Shown piece after piece: positions 20,755-31,734 of a stretch of DNA of 64,000 nt. Source of the DNA: Nelumbo lutea. Taxonomy: Eukaryota > Streptophyta > Magnoliopsida > Proteales > Nelumbonaceae. The translations under genes and the position numbers were made by a program. The notes beneath the pieces were generated by a model. It saw only the letters and a program-made list of their open reading frames with translations. It had not been told where the DNA came from and made no database searches. Numbering within the stretch: the stretch's first letter is position 1; each line of letters opens with the position of its first letter. The stretch covers positions 40,114,356 to 40,178,355 of the forward strand of contig JAKGHH010000007.1 of the NCBI GenBank assembly GCA_022828595.1. Reading direction: 5' to 3'.

Positions 20755-22267
20755 CTAAATAGCTTTCAAGACTCTTCTGGGGTAGGGGAGAGGAAGTTTA
20801 ATAGCATCTAAATTCAGTTTAGGTGTACTCCCCTCAATCTCCTTTTGTGAATCGGCTTTTTCAGCTTCCTTGTCATCTTTCTGGGTCTCGCCAACTGTCT
20901 TCCCACTTCTTAAAGCTATGGCATTTACTTGCTCTCTGGGATTCTTCTCCGTGTTGCTAGGTAATCGTCCCTCTTTTCTTTCTGACAACAGATTCACAAT
21001 CTACCCCATTTGAACTTCTAAGTTCTTGATTGATACTTCTTGACTTAAAATTTTCTTATCATGTTCTTGGAATTTTGCTTCAGTAGCATTGATGAACTTA
21101 GAAATTATCTCTTCCAAATTACTCTTTTTTTCTTGTGGGATGGTTGTTGTTGGAATCCCATGGGTGCCTTTTGCTGATTGTTGTTTCATGTAAAATTTGG
21201 ATGGTTCCTCCACCCTAGGTTGTATGTGTTTGAGTAGGGGCTGAAATTTGGCCTGCCAGTGTGAGAGATAAAATTAACATTCTCATGTGAAGCAAAAGGA
21301 CTACCTAATGGACAATCAGAATTAGTATGTCCTATTTGACCACAGAAATCACATGGGATGCTAGATGATGTATTTATTGCTGCAACATTAAGACTATCTA
21401 ATTTTTTTATTCAGATTAGCAAGTTGAGCAGAAAGAGCAGCAAAGGAATCGACATGGTGTACTCCCTCTGATTGGTGCGGTCATTGCTCCACTGGTAGCT
21501 ATTTGACACCATCTCCTCCACTAGGTCATAGGCTTCCTCTGGAGTTTTCCTCATGATTGTGCCACCTGCGGCTGCATCAATAATAGATCGATTAGAGGAG
21601 GTAATACCATTATAAAAAGTGAATTTGACGCCAAATTGGTATCCCATGGTGAGAACACTTCCTAAGCATCTCTTTGAATCGTTCCCATGCTTCATACAAA
21701 GTTTCCCTCTCAAATTGAGCAAAAATAGTGATATCATTAATTAGTTTTGCTGTTTTAAAGGGTGGGAAATACTTAGCCAAAAATTTTTGGGTTAGATCAT
21801 TCCATGTGGTGATACTTTCTGCAGGGAGTGAGTTAATCCAATCTTTAGCTTTATCACGCAATGAAAATGGAAATAATCTAAGCATAATATCATCACTAAC
21901 TCCATTATGTTTAAATGTATCACATATTTCTAGGAAGTTAACAATGTGTGCATTAGGGTCATCACTTGGCAACCCACTAAACTGAATACTTATCTGAATC
22001 ATCTGGATGATTGCAGGCTTGATTTCGAAATTATTAGCATGAATTGCGGGCTTTGCAAATACTGGAAGTCACCCCATCAATTGTTGGATATGCGTAGTCC
22101 AAAAGGGTGTGATTTGCTTTTGCCATCTCTTCCTCAACTTCTATTGCTGGTTCGCCAATTTCAACCTCCTCTCTCGCTTTACCTTTATTAGCTCTTTGCA
22201 ATAAGCGAAGGGTTCGCTCAATTTCAGGATCGAACTCTGCTAGTCCTTCTCTTCTAGTGCGTGTCAT
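20755..22267 (-). pseudogene. Gypsy A gag with CCHC zinc knuckle
   Basis: Gag packages element RNA. The start at 22267 (MTRTRREGLAEFDPEIERTL) lies about 120 bp from the PBS and matches the usual gag start of this group. The middle frame (21610-22002) reads [20 protein letters not shown] then [20 protein letters not shown] and [18 protein letters not shown], the retrotransposon gag (PF03732-type) signature. A zinc knuckle CDFCGQIGHTNSDC (CX2CX4HX4C) is encoded on minus at about 21315-21357. The C-terminal frame has LPSNTEKNPREQVNAIALRS. At least three frame breaks are present. Confidence 0.87.
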
Positions 22268-22385
22268 GCACTAGTAAATCTAAACACAATAAGAATTTGA
22301 ACAAATAAAATAAAACAATAAAAACAGAAGTAAAAACCTAAATTAATCAAGGTTAACAAGTTCTAATATTACTTTAGGATTAAAT

Positions 22386-22403
22386 CCCCAACAATGGCGC
22401 CAA
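22386..22403 (-). other. Gypsy A primer-binding site
   Basis: The minus strand reads TGGCGCCATTGTTGGGGA a few bases inside the 5' LTR. This closely matches the 3' end of the Asp-type tRNA primer commonly used by plant gypsy elements. The tRNA identity is recalled, not searched. Confidence 0.8.
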
Positions 22404-22408
22404 AAACT

Positions 22409-23925
22409 TGATAACTATGATTATAACCCTAGCAAGTGCACTAGTTATCAAGTAGTATAAAAATATCGTTCCCACGGAGATTTAACAAAATAAGTATTAG
22501 AACTACATCCTTCTCTAATTATTTGGACAATCGAATTTCAGATTTAAGACTAAGAACTACTGAAAATTAAAATAGAAAAAGAAAACAAAAGCAAGGCAAT
22601 CAATAACTGAATATGCAATGGGTGAAATCGCTAGGACCATTGGTCCACCTAACCATTCTAATGAATATTAATGGATGCGATTAACCAAGATCATTTATCA
22701 TTCCCATAAGCTGAAGTTTTCCCCAATTTTATTTAATATTCTTTCCCAAGATATATTAAACATATTTCTATCAAGTAACCCCTCGATCCCTCGACTAGAG
22801 TTCTCAATAAAAGAAAAGCAAGAAGTGCAATAAAAACTAATATATATAGATGAATCATTTGTATAAATCTATATATACAATTCAATTAACATCATGAAAT
22901 ATGTGTTTGAATATATAAATTTCTCTCACTATTCATTCATATACACTGAATCAACTAAGAGATGGCCACTCCTAATCGCATTAAGCAAATAATTTATAGA
23001 CTATATGGAAATCACAATCCTGGACAAATCATAATAAAAATATATTCATTATCATGGTTAGGCTTTCCACAGCCCTAGCTAAAAACAAATCAGTTCATGC
23101 TAAAGGAAATACAACAAACAAGAGGAAAGAAAGAACTCATGAATTCACCCATGGTGCTGAAATCTCCTCTTCTTCTTGCCGCCACCTCCTTCTTGAAGAT
23201 TTCTTGATTTGCTGATTGGTTGCTCCTCTCTTCTTGAAGTTTCTTGATGATTTTCTTGATTCACTTCAAAGGGACTTCAGTAATTGTTTAATTCAATTAT
23301 TGATTGACGCCTAAAGCTAGTTCGCCCAACCCTTGATATAGTTTTGGGAGGGGGGTTGTTACAACCACTTGGAGTTATCTCTAGAATAGATAATCCAGGT
23401 TAAACTCATCTTATCCTATCTTATCTCTTATCTAATGATCTCAATCTTCAACTTTCTTAGAATTACATCACAAATTTAAATCTGGTAGGATTCTTCTCAA
23501 TTTCTTGCTCTTGAATTCGTATTAGGCTTCCTCTGTGAATTGGGTTGTTGCAAGTCTTTTCTACCAGTTGGGCTTCAGCTGTGAATTGGGCCTCCCTACG
23601 AATTTGCCCCAACTTCGGGCCCGGATTTGACTTCGATGCAAGACGAATCTGCAAAATTCCAAAACAAGAAAGTTGTAGCTTTCTCTCCTATCTTTCTAGT
23701 GAGTCTTGAATTAGCCCAATCGGACCTCGGATACGAGAGTTAGGCCCAGATTATTAATCAGTGCTAAAACTATGAAAAATCATCCGATTTGCCTTGCTTT
23801 TCTCCTGATGCCTTCTTTCATGCCCTGAACCAAATAACAAGAGTAATGAGTCCATTTAAATGTAAATTAAGTGTAGAAAAACTGAATTTTCATAGATAAG
23901 AATATGATAAATTTTATTCGCATCA
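22409..23925 (-). repeat. Gypsy A 5' LTR
   Basis: On the minus strand it starts TGATGCGAATAAAATTTATC and ends CATAGTTATCA just before the primer-binding site. It is about 1.5 kb and AT-rich. No 3' partner exists in the window. Its right edge abuts a fragment of a GC-rich LTR family at 23926. Confidence 0.8.
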
Positions 23926-24165
23926 AATCCCTTACCTTGGGGGAATGTCGCCCTATTTATACTTGAGATCGCCTGATGGTGGACACTACGGACAGTCAGG
24001 ATGCGATCTTAGCTCTAGGTAGGAGGACATCCGAGAACCGTCGCGTGTGGTCACGCCATTGGTCCCGCGCTGGACACTGACCCTTGCCCTGTACGACGCA
24101 CTGACTGGCTCTGAGCTCGGCCACGTGTTAGTGCGCCAAAGGCCTGTCGAAAGCGCCTATATCAG
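23926..24165 (-). repeat. Fragment of the GC-rich LTR family with promoter
   Basis: Homologous, with many differences, to 29028-29240: both carry CCCTTACCTTGGGGGA, a TATA box read on minus (TATAAATAG, here 23953-23961), GGTCCCG and CCACGTGT blocks in the same order. It is only a part of an LTR, lying between Gypsy A and the broken resistance gene. Confidence 0.75.
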
Positions 24166-24437
24166 CTATATATAGGCAAACCCCCACACTCCTTTGCCAA
24201 ATCCTTGGAAACTTCTTTGATCAAATTGTCGTTTTCCACTACATTACCTGCATTCCTCTTAAACAAGTCCCAAGCATCCTGTTCAGATAAGACATTAAGT
24301 GGAATATTTGCTTGGGTCCTCATCGCATGGCACACATCTTGACGCTGAGTTGTGAGTAAGAGTTTGCAACCCCTCCTTTGGCTGATTTCATCGGAAGTGA
24401 TGAGGGGAATTTTGGTCACCCCACACAACTATCGACA

Positions 24438-25053
24438 TGTGGATGTTGTTGGCAGTACAACGTTCAACACAGCACGGCAGCACGACAAAGCAACACATGG
24501 CAATCAGCGCCAGGTACGCAACCGAGCTGGGGTGAGCTCAGCCACCAACAACACTAGCTCATCCGGAACCGTCCCGTGTGCCACACCCACACGAGCACCG
24601 CTATCACAACTGTGGAAATAGCTCGCCGAACCATACACCACAAGACCCACGGGCGACCTGTAACCACCGTGCAAATCTAGTAACTAACAGTCTAACACAC
24701 CCCAAACTACGGAAACAGCTCCACAACGGACTCAGAGACATTGTCTGATGGCACCTAAACCTCAAATAGCTATAAAAGGACCCCATGATCACTCTGAAAG
24801 GTATGCACACTGATACCCTCAAAGCTCTCTTATGTTCTCAGAGATTACTCCTACACACTCGCTGACTTAAGAATCAGAGTGCCCTCCCCAGGTAAAAACT
24901 ACCCGGGCACCCTTACCTCCTTTCCTTTTACAGCTGGCACTGAGCTCGATCACATAGATACCAGCTCAGCCATACAACTCATCACTACCAGGTTGGACCC
25001 CTATTCGAACCAGATCACAAGACACGAGGGAGCGTCCAAATTGTACATCATCA
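24438..25053 (+). mobile_element. Solo-LTR-like insertion in the resistance gene
   Basis: About 616 bp lying between the kinase-2 and RNBS-B motifs of the resistance pseudogene, where no intron is expected. It begins TGTGGATG and ends CATCA, GC-richer than its surroundings. TATAAAAGG stands at 24771-24779, followed about 90 bases later by CTGACTTAAGAATCAGAGTG, a stretch recalling the R-U5 region of some plant gypsy LTRs. No coding sequence and no clear target duplication were found, so exact ends are uncertain by several bases. Confidence 0.65.
24771..24779 (+). promoter_or_regulatory. TATA box of the inserted LTR
   Basis: TATAAAAGG, plus strand. It would fire opposite to the resistance gene, which is on minus. 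Motif and position only. Confidence 0.5.
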
Positions 25054-26322
25054 GAAGGGAATCCCCAATTTTTTCAACTCTAACTTAGCCCAAATATCAT
25101 CCAATATGACAAGAAAGCACCTCTCTTTCTCCAACAATTGTCTTCCTCTCACACTTTCTTCATTAAATTCCAAGCCTAACATGTCTGCAATTTCACCTTG
25201 TATTTGTTTAAAGTTTGGTTCTTGCGACACCACAGCCATCACGACGACCTTGTCAAAAAATTTTTCTTTCTCCACTTGTTTGCCTACTTCCGTCACCAGG
25301 GAATTTTTACCCACACCTCCCATCCCATACACCCCAATGACATGGATATTTTCATCTTTCAATGCCTCCTTGACTTTATCCATTGTCAACTTTGTGGATG
25401 TAAAAATATTGAAATCGCCTTCGTAAATGAATTCCATCGTTGGAAGGGGAGCTGGATTAGATACATTATATAACTTCTTTGGTAGGAGATCATCAATGGA
25501 TTTCATCTTCTCCACGGCTTCCTTGCTTAGGTCATAAAGTGTATAGTTAACTTTGCTTTCTCTAAGCAACTTATTTCCATTTTCTATGATTGTTTCCAGA
25601 TCGTTTAGAAGAGATGTTACTTCATCTTTAACATCTTCTCCCATCTTCTCTGCTTCTTTAACTGATTTTTGAATCTCCTCTTTCACAGATTTTGCTTTCT
25701 CCATGTTACTCTTGAATCTAGAAATTAAAGATAACCAACTTTATCCTTAAGCGTATCCTTCCCCCAATCTTCTACAATGCCATTTAAAATATCCTTGGCC
25801 TTCTTCCACACGAAGGCCGAGAGAGTTGATAACATTTTTATATTCCAGGAGAAGAACCAATATAATTAAAACTAATTAAAGAAAATGAGAATAGATCTTA
25901 TTTGCCACCTCTCTTTGACTTCAGCAATGTAATGGACTCTTCCACCAGCTCTTTCAAATCCCCTCTCTCTCTCCTTTTGCTGCTCCTGCTCTGCACTTTC
26001 TGCTACTGAGGACTCAAGGCTGAGAAGACAACTCAATCCGAAGAAAACAAAACACTGAAAATTTGGGATAGTTGTTGGTGAATGACAAGTCGATTCATTA
26101 TACAGCCATGTTTGAAAGTATAAAATTTCACTTGACAAGAGTTAGTTGTTGGTGTTTTACTCTGTCCAACGATCCATCTGTCATTAACTGAAATTGAATA
26201 AGCCTTGTTAATATTTTTTCCCCTATAAAAAATAAATAAAAGAAATTGTATTTGTATTGTCAAAGAAAATATGTATGAAATTAGTCTTGTTTCCTTTATT
26301 CTATGGCTCAATGGTTTTGAAT

Positions 26323-26324
<2 letters not shown>

Positions 26325-26353
<29 letters not shown>
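26325..26353. repeat. (TA)n microsatellite
   Basis: Uninterrupted TA dinucleotide run of 29 bases. Confidence 0.95.
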
Positions 26354-26356
<3 letters not shown>

Positions 26357-26689
26357 ATAGCAGTCAGCTTCTCTGAATTTTCTGACACCGTTTCAAGTAC
26401 ATCCCTCCTGTTATGTTTATGTCAAAATTATAACATTTAATGCTAATGCCATTCTCTAATTTTTAAATACCAAACTTGCCCTTAATGGAGAAGACATGGT
26501 TTTATATCAATGAAAATACCTCCAAACGGTATTAAAACATACCACGGTGTTTTAATTGTTTCATTTCCAAAATAATATATGGCTATCAATTAGTTCATTT
26601 AAACAAAACAATATATGTAGATACTTAGATAGCCTAATAAAACCACCATTACATATGTTTGAAAGAAAATTTAAAACCATAGTTTTGGA

Positions 26690-26722
<33 letters not shown>
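26690..26722. repeat. (TA)n(CA)n microsatellite
   Basis: TA run passing into ACACACA. Confidence 0.92.
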
Positions 26723-27366
26723 ATTTTCCATGAGATGGACAGGAAAATCCAAACACAATGTCCAATTTGATGATAAAAAGAATCAAAAGGATATATGGAG
26801 TGTTAATAACATGCCAAATTCATGTAATTGTACGGCCTATGTTTGGGCTTGGCTCAGGTGGATTAGGTAGTGGCCTATGTGGCCTATGTATGGGCTGGAT
26901 TAGGGTGGAGTGGTCTGTGGCTTATGTCTGGGCTTAGGTTATGGAAGACTGGGTTGTGGCCTAGGATTACTAAGTTTTAGTAAATTACTCACAACATGCA
27001 GCACAATTTAAGCACTAAAAATCACTAAATTACAATAATTCACCACAATTTAAATACTAAATATTATTGAACAAAATAAACCACAAAATACACAAATAAT
27101 TCAAATTAAGAGATAAATTCACCACAATTTAAGCACTACAATCAAGTATATCACTGAATACATAAATGAACCACAATCCGTAATTATTCAATAAAATTTA
27201 ATTACTAATTTTTCAGTTATTATTCATCCAAATAATTAATTAAACCTCGATAAATATTGATTAATCATTTCATAAAAATACATAAATTAAATTTCTGAAA
27301 ATCAGTAGTTAAATTTTAAAAATACATTAAATTAATTTTAGTAAAACTAGTGAAAATTTATCATTT

Positions 27367-27392
27367 AATAATAATAATAATAATAATAATAA
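27367..27392. repeat. (AAT)n microsatellite
   Basis: About nine AAT/TAA trinucleotide units in a row. Confidence 0.92.
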
Positions 27393-27429
27393 TATAGTGT
27401 CAAATAAGAATAGATTAATTCCAGGTAAA

Positions 27430-27960
27430 TTACTCATTTGAATAATTAATAATATATATCTAATAAATTTGAATCATTGATTTTTACTGAAATTAATTTT
27501 CCACCAAAAATTTGATTGAATATTTAAAAATATCAATAAATATTTGCAAATTTATATTTAAAAATATCAATAAATAATTACTGAAAATATTAAAATAAAT
27601 TGTTATTACAGAAACTTCTTAATAAATATCTGAATTAGAAAATTTTAATTATTACTTTTCAGTAATTATATTGAAAAGTATACAATAGTTTAGAAATTTA
27701 TTAGTAAATGTTCAATAACTTTTAATTATTAATTTTCAGTAGTTGATTTTTACTGAAATTAATTTCCACTAAAAGTTATTGAAAATTTTCAATAATTAGT
27801 GAAGCACTAGTTTTCAATAATTTGAAAAAATATCAATAACTAATTACTGAAAATATTAAAATAAATTGATATTACTGAAATTTTTTAATAAACATCTAAA
27901 AATTGTTGAAAGGTTTTAATAAATTGCTGAAAATTTTCAATGCTTTACCCCTTGAAAATA
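27430..27960. repeat. About 265-bp tandem duplication in AT-rich DNA
   Basis: TTGATTTTTACTGAAATTAA occurs at 27478 and again about 267 bp later; TACTGAAAATATTAAAATAA occurs near 27580 and about 264 bp later, each with matching neighbours. The two units are diverged by scattered changes and short indels. Confidence 0.7.
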
Positions 27961-28264
27961 ATAAATAAAGGAATATGTATTGTATTGTTAAAGAAATATA
28001 TGAAATTTTGTTTCTTTTATTTCAAGGTTCACTGGCTTTGAATGGTGTTTGTTTTGTTCAAAGCAAAATATCGAGATATAGTCATGCTGTTATTTTTGGA
28101 TATTAAGCAAGGTTTACAACATTTTGAGTAGGAAAGTGTAAGCATCTATGGTTATAACCATAAACTAGAGGAGTCTTGCACTTCCTATCACAAAATATAT
28201 AAAACAGAGACAACTTTTATTGCCCAGAGAGAGAGGTTTGGTGTTGGAGAAAACAAAGAGTTTG

Positions 28265-28620
28265 TTCATAGGGGTGTCAATGAACCCAATTTAGACTGGA
28301 CCTGTCCAAACCAAAATCAATTTGAATGGATTGGATGGACCAACAAGGCATATTGAATTGGACCAGTCCAGACTTAATGGCCCAAAAGTATTTATTGGAT
28401 TGGATAGGACCTGGTCCATCCGAAATGAATTTATATTTGATTAGGTTGGATTGAGCCAATATCTGGTTCATTGATAGAAGATAAGAATATAGGTGTCAAT
28501 GGATCAGGTTTGGATTAGAACCAATCTAAATTAAAATGGTCTAGAATATTCATTGGATTGTATTGGACCTGGTCCATTAGTAACGAACTCACATTTGATT
28601 GGATCGGATTGGACTTGTTG
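28265..28620. repeat. Diverged about 160-bp repeats around GGTGTCAATG
   Basis: GGTGTCAATG appears near 28276 and 28492, and a GGACCTGGTCCAT block with a following ATTTGATT near 28407 and 28567. The region is TTGGATTGGA-rich. It matches a common plant dispersed non-coding repeat style, but no family can be named. Confidence 0.55.
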
Positions 28621-29250
28621 ATGCTCAGATTGGCTGATGACAACACAATGAATTTGCTTCACTTTCGGACGAGCTGGCTAGTGGAAGGAACCGAGGGTTG
28701 CCAAGGCCGAGGGCAAGGAGAGTTCGAAGGGTGTCATAGCCGAGGGCTAGAGGAGACCAAGGTGTGCTGTGACCGAGGGCTAGTGAAGTCTACCCGAGGT
28801 CGGTCAAGGTCAGCAGAGGTCGGCAGATGTAGGCCGAGGCCGAGTACCTGTGAGGAAGGGAACGTTAAAGGCCCCAGGTGCAAACCCAAGGTGGGGACTC
28901 CGACGGTCAAGTTAGCAAGGGCATAGCAAAGAAGGTAGACGAGGTCCAAGGAGTTCGGACGAGGTCGTCAGAAAACTAGAGTGCTAGAGAGCTTGGAGAA
29001 ATGAGAGTCTGGGGATCAGAAAGAAGTCCCTTACCTTGGGGGAGGCATGCCCTATTTATACTTGAGGTCGCCTGAAAGAGGACTCCACAGATGGTTAGGA
29101 TACGATCCGGCCCTGGGCAGGTGGCCATCTGAGCTCGTTGCGTGGTCGTGCCATTGGTCCCGTAATGGGCACCGACCTCTACCCTGCCAGACGCGCTGAT
29201 TGGCTCCATCCTTGACCACGTGTCGACGTGTTAGTGGCCAACCTAAAGAA
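28620..29250 (-). repeat. LTR-like segment with promoter
   Basis: Shares an ordered series of blocks with 23926-24165, from CCCTTACCTTGGGGGA through the minus-strand TATAAATAG (29052-29060) to CCACGTGT. Left of the TATA box the sequence would be transcribed leader (R-U5), right of it U3. Confidence 0.65.
29052..29060 (-). promoter_or_regulatory. TATA box, minus strand
   Basis: TATAAATAG on minus. The same motif in the same setting occurs at 23953-23961, so it is conserved between two diverged copies. Confidence 0.6.
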
Positions 29251-30133
29251 CCTACATCCTTTGCTCCTCACTCTCGAGGCTGTGCTGGAGGTCTTAAATG
29301 AGGACATCAGCTTCGGCCGAAGGGAGTGTCGTTCTTGCTGGGAGGCACTGAGTGGCCTTCTATGGTGAGGACCTTAGCTGTGGCGAGGCTGGAGAGTGCG
29401 GCCTTCGGCACGGAGGTGTTGGTGCCGATTTCGGAGTTGTTGAGGATAGCCCTACTTGGGAGTGTAGAGACATCAACTACGGCCAAGGCCTCATTGGAGG
29501 TAGTCTGACCTATGAGCGTGTAGATGTCATCCTCGGCTTCGAGGGGCTTCTGTTAGCTCTTGTGATGATTCCGCTCGTTGAGGAGGTTGTGGAGGGCGAA
29601 AGAGCACGAAGGCATTGGCCTCGGCTCTAGAGAACTCGGTACCATGTTTTCTACGGTTACGAGGAGGGCGTGGTCCTCGGTCGTGTTCTTCAGATGGGCT
29701 GATGAGTCCACTGTGAAGCACAAATGACAAGTGGGTGCGTCATGGCCATGCACGAGATGAGTTTCGGCATCGGGTGTTGTCAACGCGTGTGACGGGTCTC
29801 GGCGTTGAAGGCCTGGATTGTGCCCGAGGTGGGCAATGAGTTGTGACTGTACGCAAGACAATGATGGTGTTCCTTTGCATCTGGTGCAGAGGGCTAGTCG
29901 TTCAGGTCAATTTGGTGGGGAACCGAGCTGAAACTCTAATAACAGAGGAAGCTTTTGACACAGGTTGGCCTCGGCTTTTGCTCGCCTAGGTAGGAGGGTT
30001 CCTGTTGCCGGCCCGACACATCGACTCATTTTCCTATTGATAAGCATCGGTTAGCCTGTGCTTGCGTAAGGATGTCACGGAACGCTAGGGACTTGCTACT
30101 TGAGCAAGCCTAGTTGCTGGGGAGAGCGCTGGA

Positions 30134-30275
30134 GAGGGCACCTCGGTGGTAATGGCGCCTTGGCCAGGTTGGCCCTGAGGGTGCCTTATCCAGGAGGGCA
30201 CGGAGGGTGCCTTGGCCAGGAGGGCACCTCGACTAGAAGGGCACCTCGTCTAGGAGGGTGCTTGGCCAAGCTGGC
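30134..30275. repeat. Minisatellite of about 20-bp GGGCACCTCG units
   Basis: Imperfect head-to-tail units built from GGGCACCTCG and CCAGGAGG or CTAGGAGG, with GGTGCCTTGGCCAGG variants. About six to seven units can be followed. Confidence 0.7.
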
Positions 30276-30751
30276 GTAAGGGGTGGCTGAGGTGAGTGCT
30301 TGTTCTGTTGCTTGGAGGATTCTTGTGCTTCCACTGTGGGTTACTTGTCATGCCACCGACCTATAGCTTCCATGCGAAAAGGGTGGAAGATAAAGAGTTG
30401 TAGGCATCCGAGGTGACACTTCCCCGAGCTGAAGAGGGGTGCGCATCCGTCGAGAGGCAGGGTATGGCTAGCTTCTACGGTGAGGATGTTCCGAGCTGAG
30501 GCGATGTCGCCAGCGAGGAAGGCCCGCCGAGATGCAGGCGGCATCCAAGGTGAATCTACCCTATGTCGGGATGGTGATGTCACCAGAGAGGAGGGGCGCG
30601 TGGGTGCCTAGAGCCAGGCAAAGGGGGCTGCCAAGGTGTGGCTGTCGTCCGAGGTGATAGTGCCTCAAGTTGAGGAGGTGGGGTCACCAGAGTGGAGGCC
30701 ACACGTCAGCTAATGTGTAGACGATATCCAAGGTGATGAAGCGAGATGGGC

Positions 30752-31734
30752 CTAAAGAGTTATCGAAAAGTGGCTGAATAAGAGATGTTTGAGGTCTCCA
30801 TTGCCTTCGTAAAAAGCTGGGGTATTCGTGCCCACCGAGGAGATGTGACCATCCGAGGGTTTGTTTGCCAGGGAGGCGTCCGTGGTAGCCAAAGAGGTTG
30901 CCGAGGTTCGAAGCCTGTTCTTGCCTGACGTGGAATTTTTGCGTTTCTTGTGCCTTTGATGCGGTTTCATTTCTTCTGCGTACGGGTCAGTGCCTCCTTC
31001 CGAGAGGTCGCAAGTTCAAAAGGTTCCATCACCCAATAATCCATCTGCTCAGGCACATAGGTGGGTAAGGCCAAGGTCGAGCTTTGCTGCCAAAAACATG
31101 GGGCTCCCTTCCTTATCGAGACGGAAAGGGAGGCACACGCCATAACTCTCCGAGCTACCCTTCCCATGGGGGATAGGGCATGTAAACCCGTGCATGGCTG
31201 AGGCTGCATGGAGCTCACCCGATGTCGTGCACCGCTCTAGTCTTAGCAAGGTGGTGGTGTTCCCTTCAGCATGTCTGTTCTACCATGAATTGTGCCAAGC
31301 GGAGGGCCGATGCTAGCTCTCGAGCCTGGATGACAACTCGCCTGCTTGGAGGGTCTCTTCGAGGTCGAAGCCAAAATCAAGGGCTTCCCCATCAGCTAGA
31401 GCTGAGGTCCAATAGATCCCCTGTTACGAGGGTGAGCATGTGTGTGACCTCCAACAGGCCGTATGCCTAGGGCCCACGTCCGGTCCGGGCGTGTAACATT
31501 CATGAAGGTTGTATGCAATGGCTAGTTGGTCGTCCGAGGGTGCGTGGCGTCTAGAGGGTCATATGCCTTGGGTCGACGTCTAGTTCGGGCGTTTAACCTT
31601 GGAAAATATCTCCGTGTCGGTGGTCGCCATGGTCGTGGTCAGCCTCTCCACCTCGGGGCTAGTCGGTCGAGGCTTCCTCAGCGGCGATGTACTTCTGTGC
31701 CTTTGTCAAAAATTATGCTTTGGTTTTGGGCGGC
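30752..31734 (-). pseudogene. Possible gag-like coding remnant of the GC-rich element
   Basis: From 31734 the minus strand reads MPPKTKA, a stop, then a K-A-Q-K-Y-I-A-A-E-E-A-S-T-D stretch. Further down, 30967-31218 ends YWVMEPFELATSRKEALTRT, and one frame over at 30970 continues KPHQRHKKRKNSTSGKNRLR, a basic tail. The run of acidic-then-basic sequence without transmembrane or enzyme motifs would suit a gag-type protein. No domain is recognised, and stops interrupt every frame, so this stays a weak call. Confidence 0.3.

Larger units (their letters stand above)
17996..23925 (-). mobile_element. Gypsy A: Ty3/gypsy element, minus strand, 3' end missing
   Basis: In minus order: 5' LTR (22409-23925), primer-binding site (22386-22403), gag with a zinc knuckle, protease, RT, RNase H and the zinc-binding head of integrase. 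The integrase core, 3' region and 3' LTR are absent, replaced by Gypsy B sequence near 17996. Gag has the L-P-S-N-T-E-x-N-P-R-E-Q-V-N-A-I motif typical of Athila/Tat-side plant gypsy elements rather than chromoviruses; that lineage call is an inference. Stops and shifts make it inactive. Confidence 0.88.
24165..25835 (-). pseudogene. CC-NB-ARC (RPS2/RPS5-like) resistance-gene pseudogene
   Basis: Remnant of a plant intracellular immune receptor. N-terminus: an ATG at 25835 opens LSTLSAFVWKKAKDILNGIV; one base out of frame near 25730 the coiled coil resumes (EKAKSVKEEIQKSVKEAEK). The frame 25051-25704 then has NIHVIGVYGMGGVGKNSLV (P-loop, 25300-25326, Thr of GKT changed to Asn), FFDKVVVMAVVSQEPNFKQI (RNBS-A) and CFLVILDDIWAKLELKKLG (kinase 2). 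A 0.6-kb LTR-like insertion follows. The part at 24165-24428 supplies GCKLLLTTQRQDVCHAM (RNBS-B), LNVLSEQDAWDLFKRNAG (RNBS-C) and ECGGLPI (GLPL). It stops there; ARC2 and all leucine-rich repeats are missing. Confidence 0.92.
25836..27366. other. AT-rich spacer upstream of the resistance pseudogene
   Basis: The part next to the pseudogene (25836-26150) is purine-rich on minus and could be its old leader or promoter; no splice site pair could be argued convincingly. Two (TA)n tracts lie at 26325-26353 and 26690-26722. Around 26830-26960 a G/T-rich stretch repeats GGCCTATGT and related words. No gene is supported. Confidence 0.5.

Noticed and set aside
24430..25060. Target duplication for the LTR-like insertion in the resistance gene
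   Set aside because: None of the possible TG starts and CA ends gave equal flanking five-mers, so the insertion is described without one.
25872..26311. Minus-strand frames upstream of the resistance pseudogene as an extra exon
   Set aside because: No NB-ARC-related motif and no convincing splice signals joining them to 25835.
27000..27970. Possible CRISPR-like array in the AT-rich region
   Set aside because: Repeats are long, diverged and AT-rich without constant-length spacers; this is plant nuclear DNA.
29326..29861. Overlapping open frames on both strands in the GC-rich element
   Set aside because: Longer frames are expected by chance at high GC; none shows a recognisable domain.
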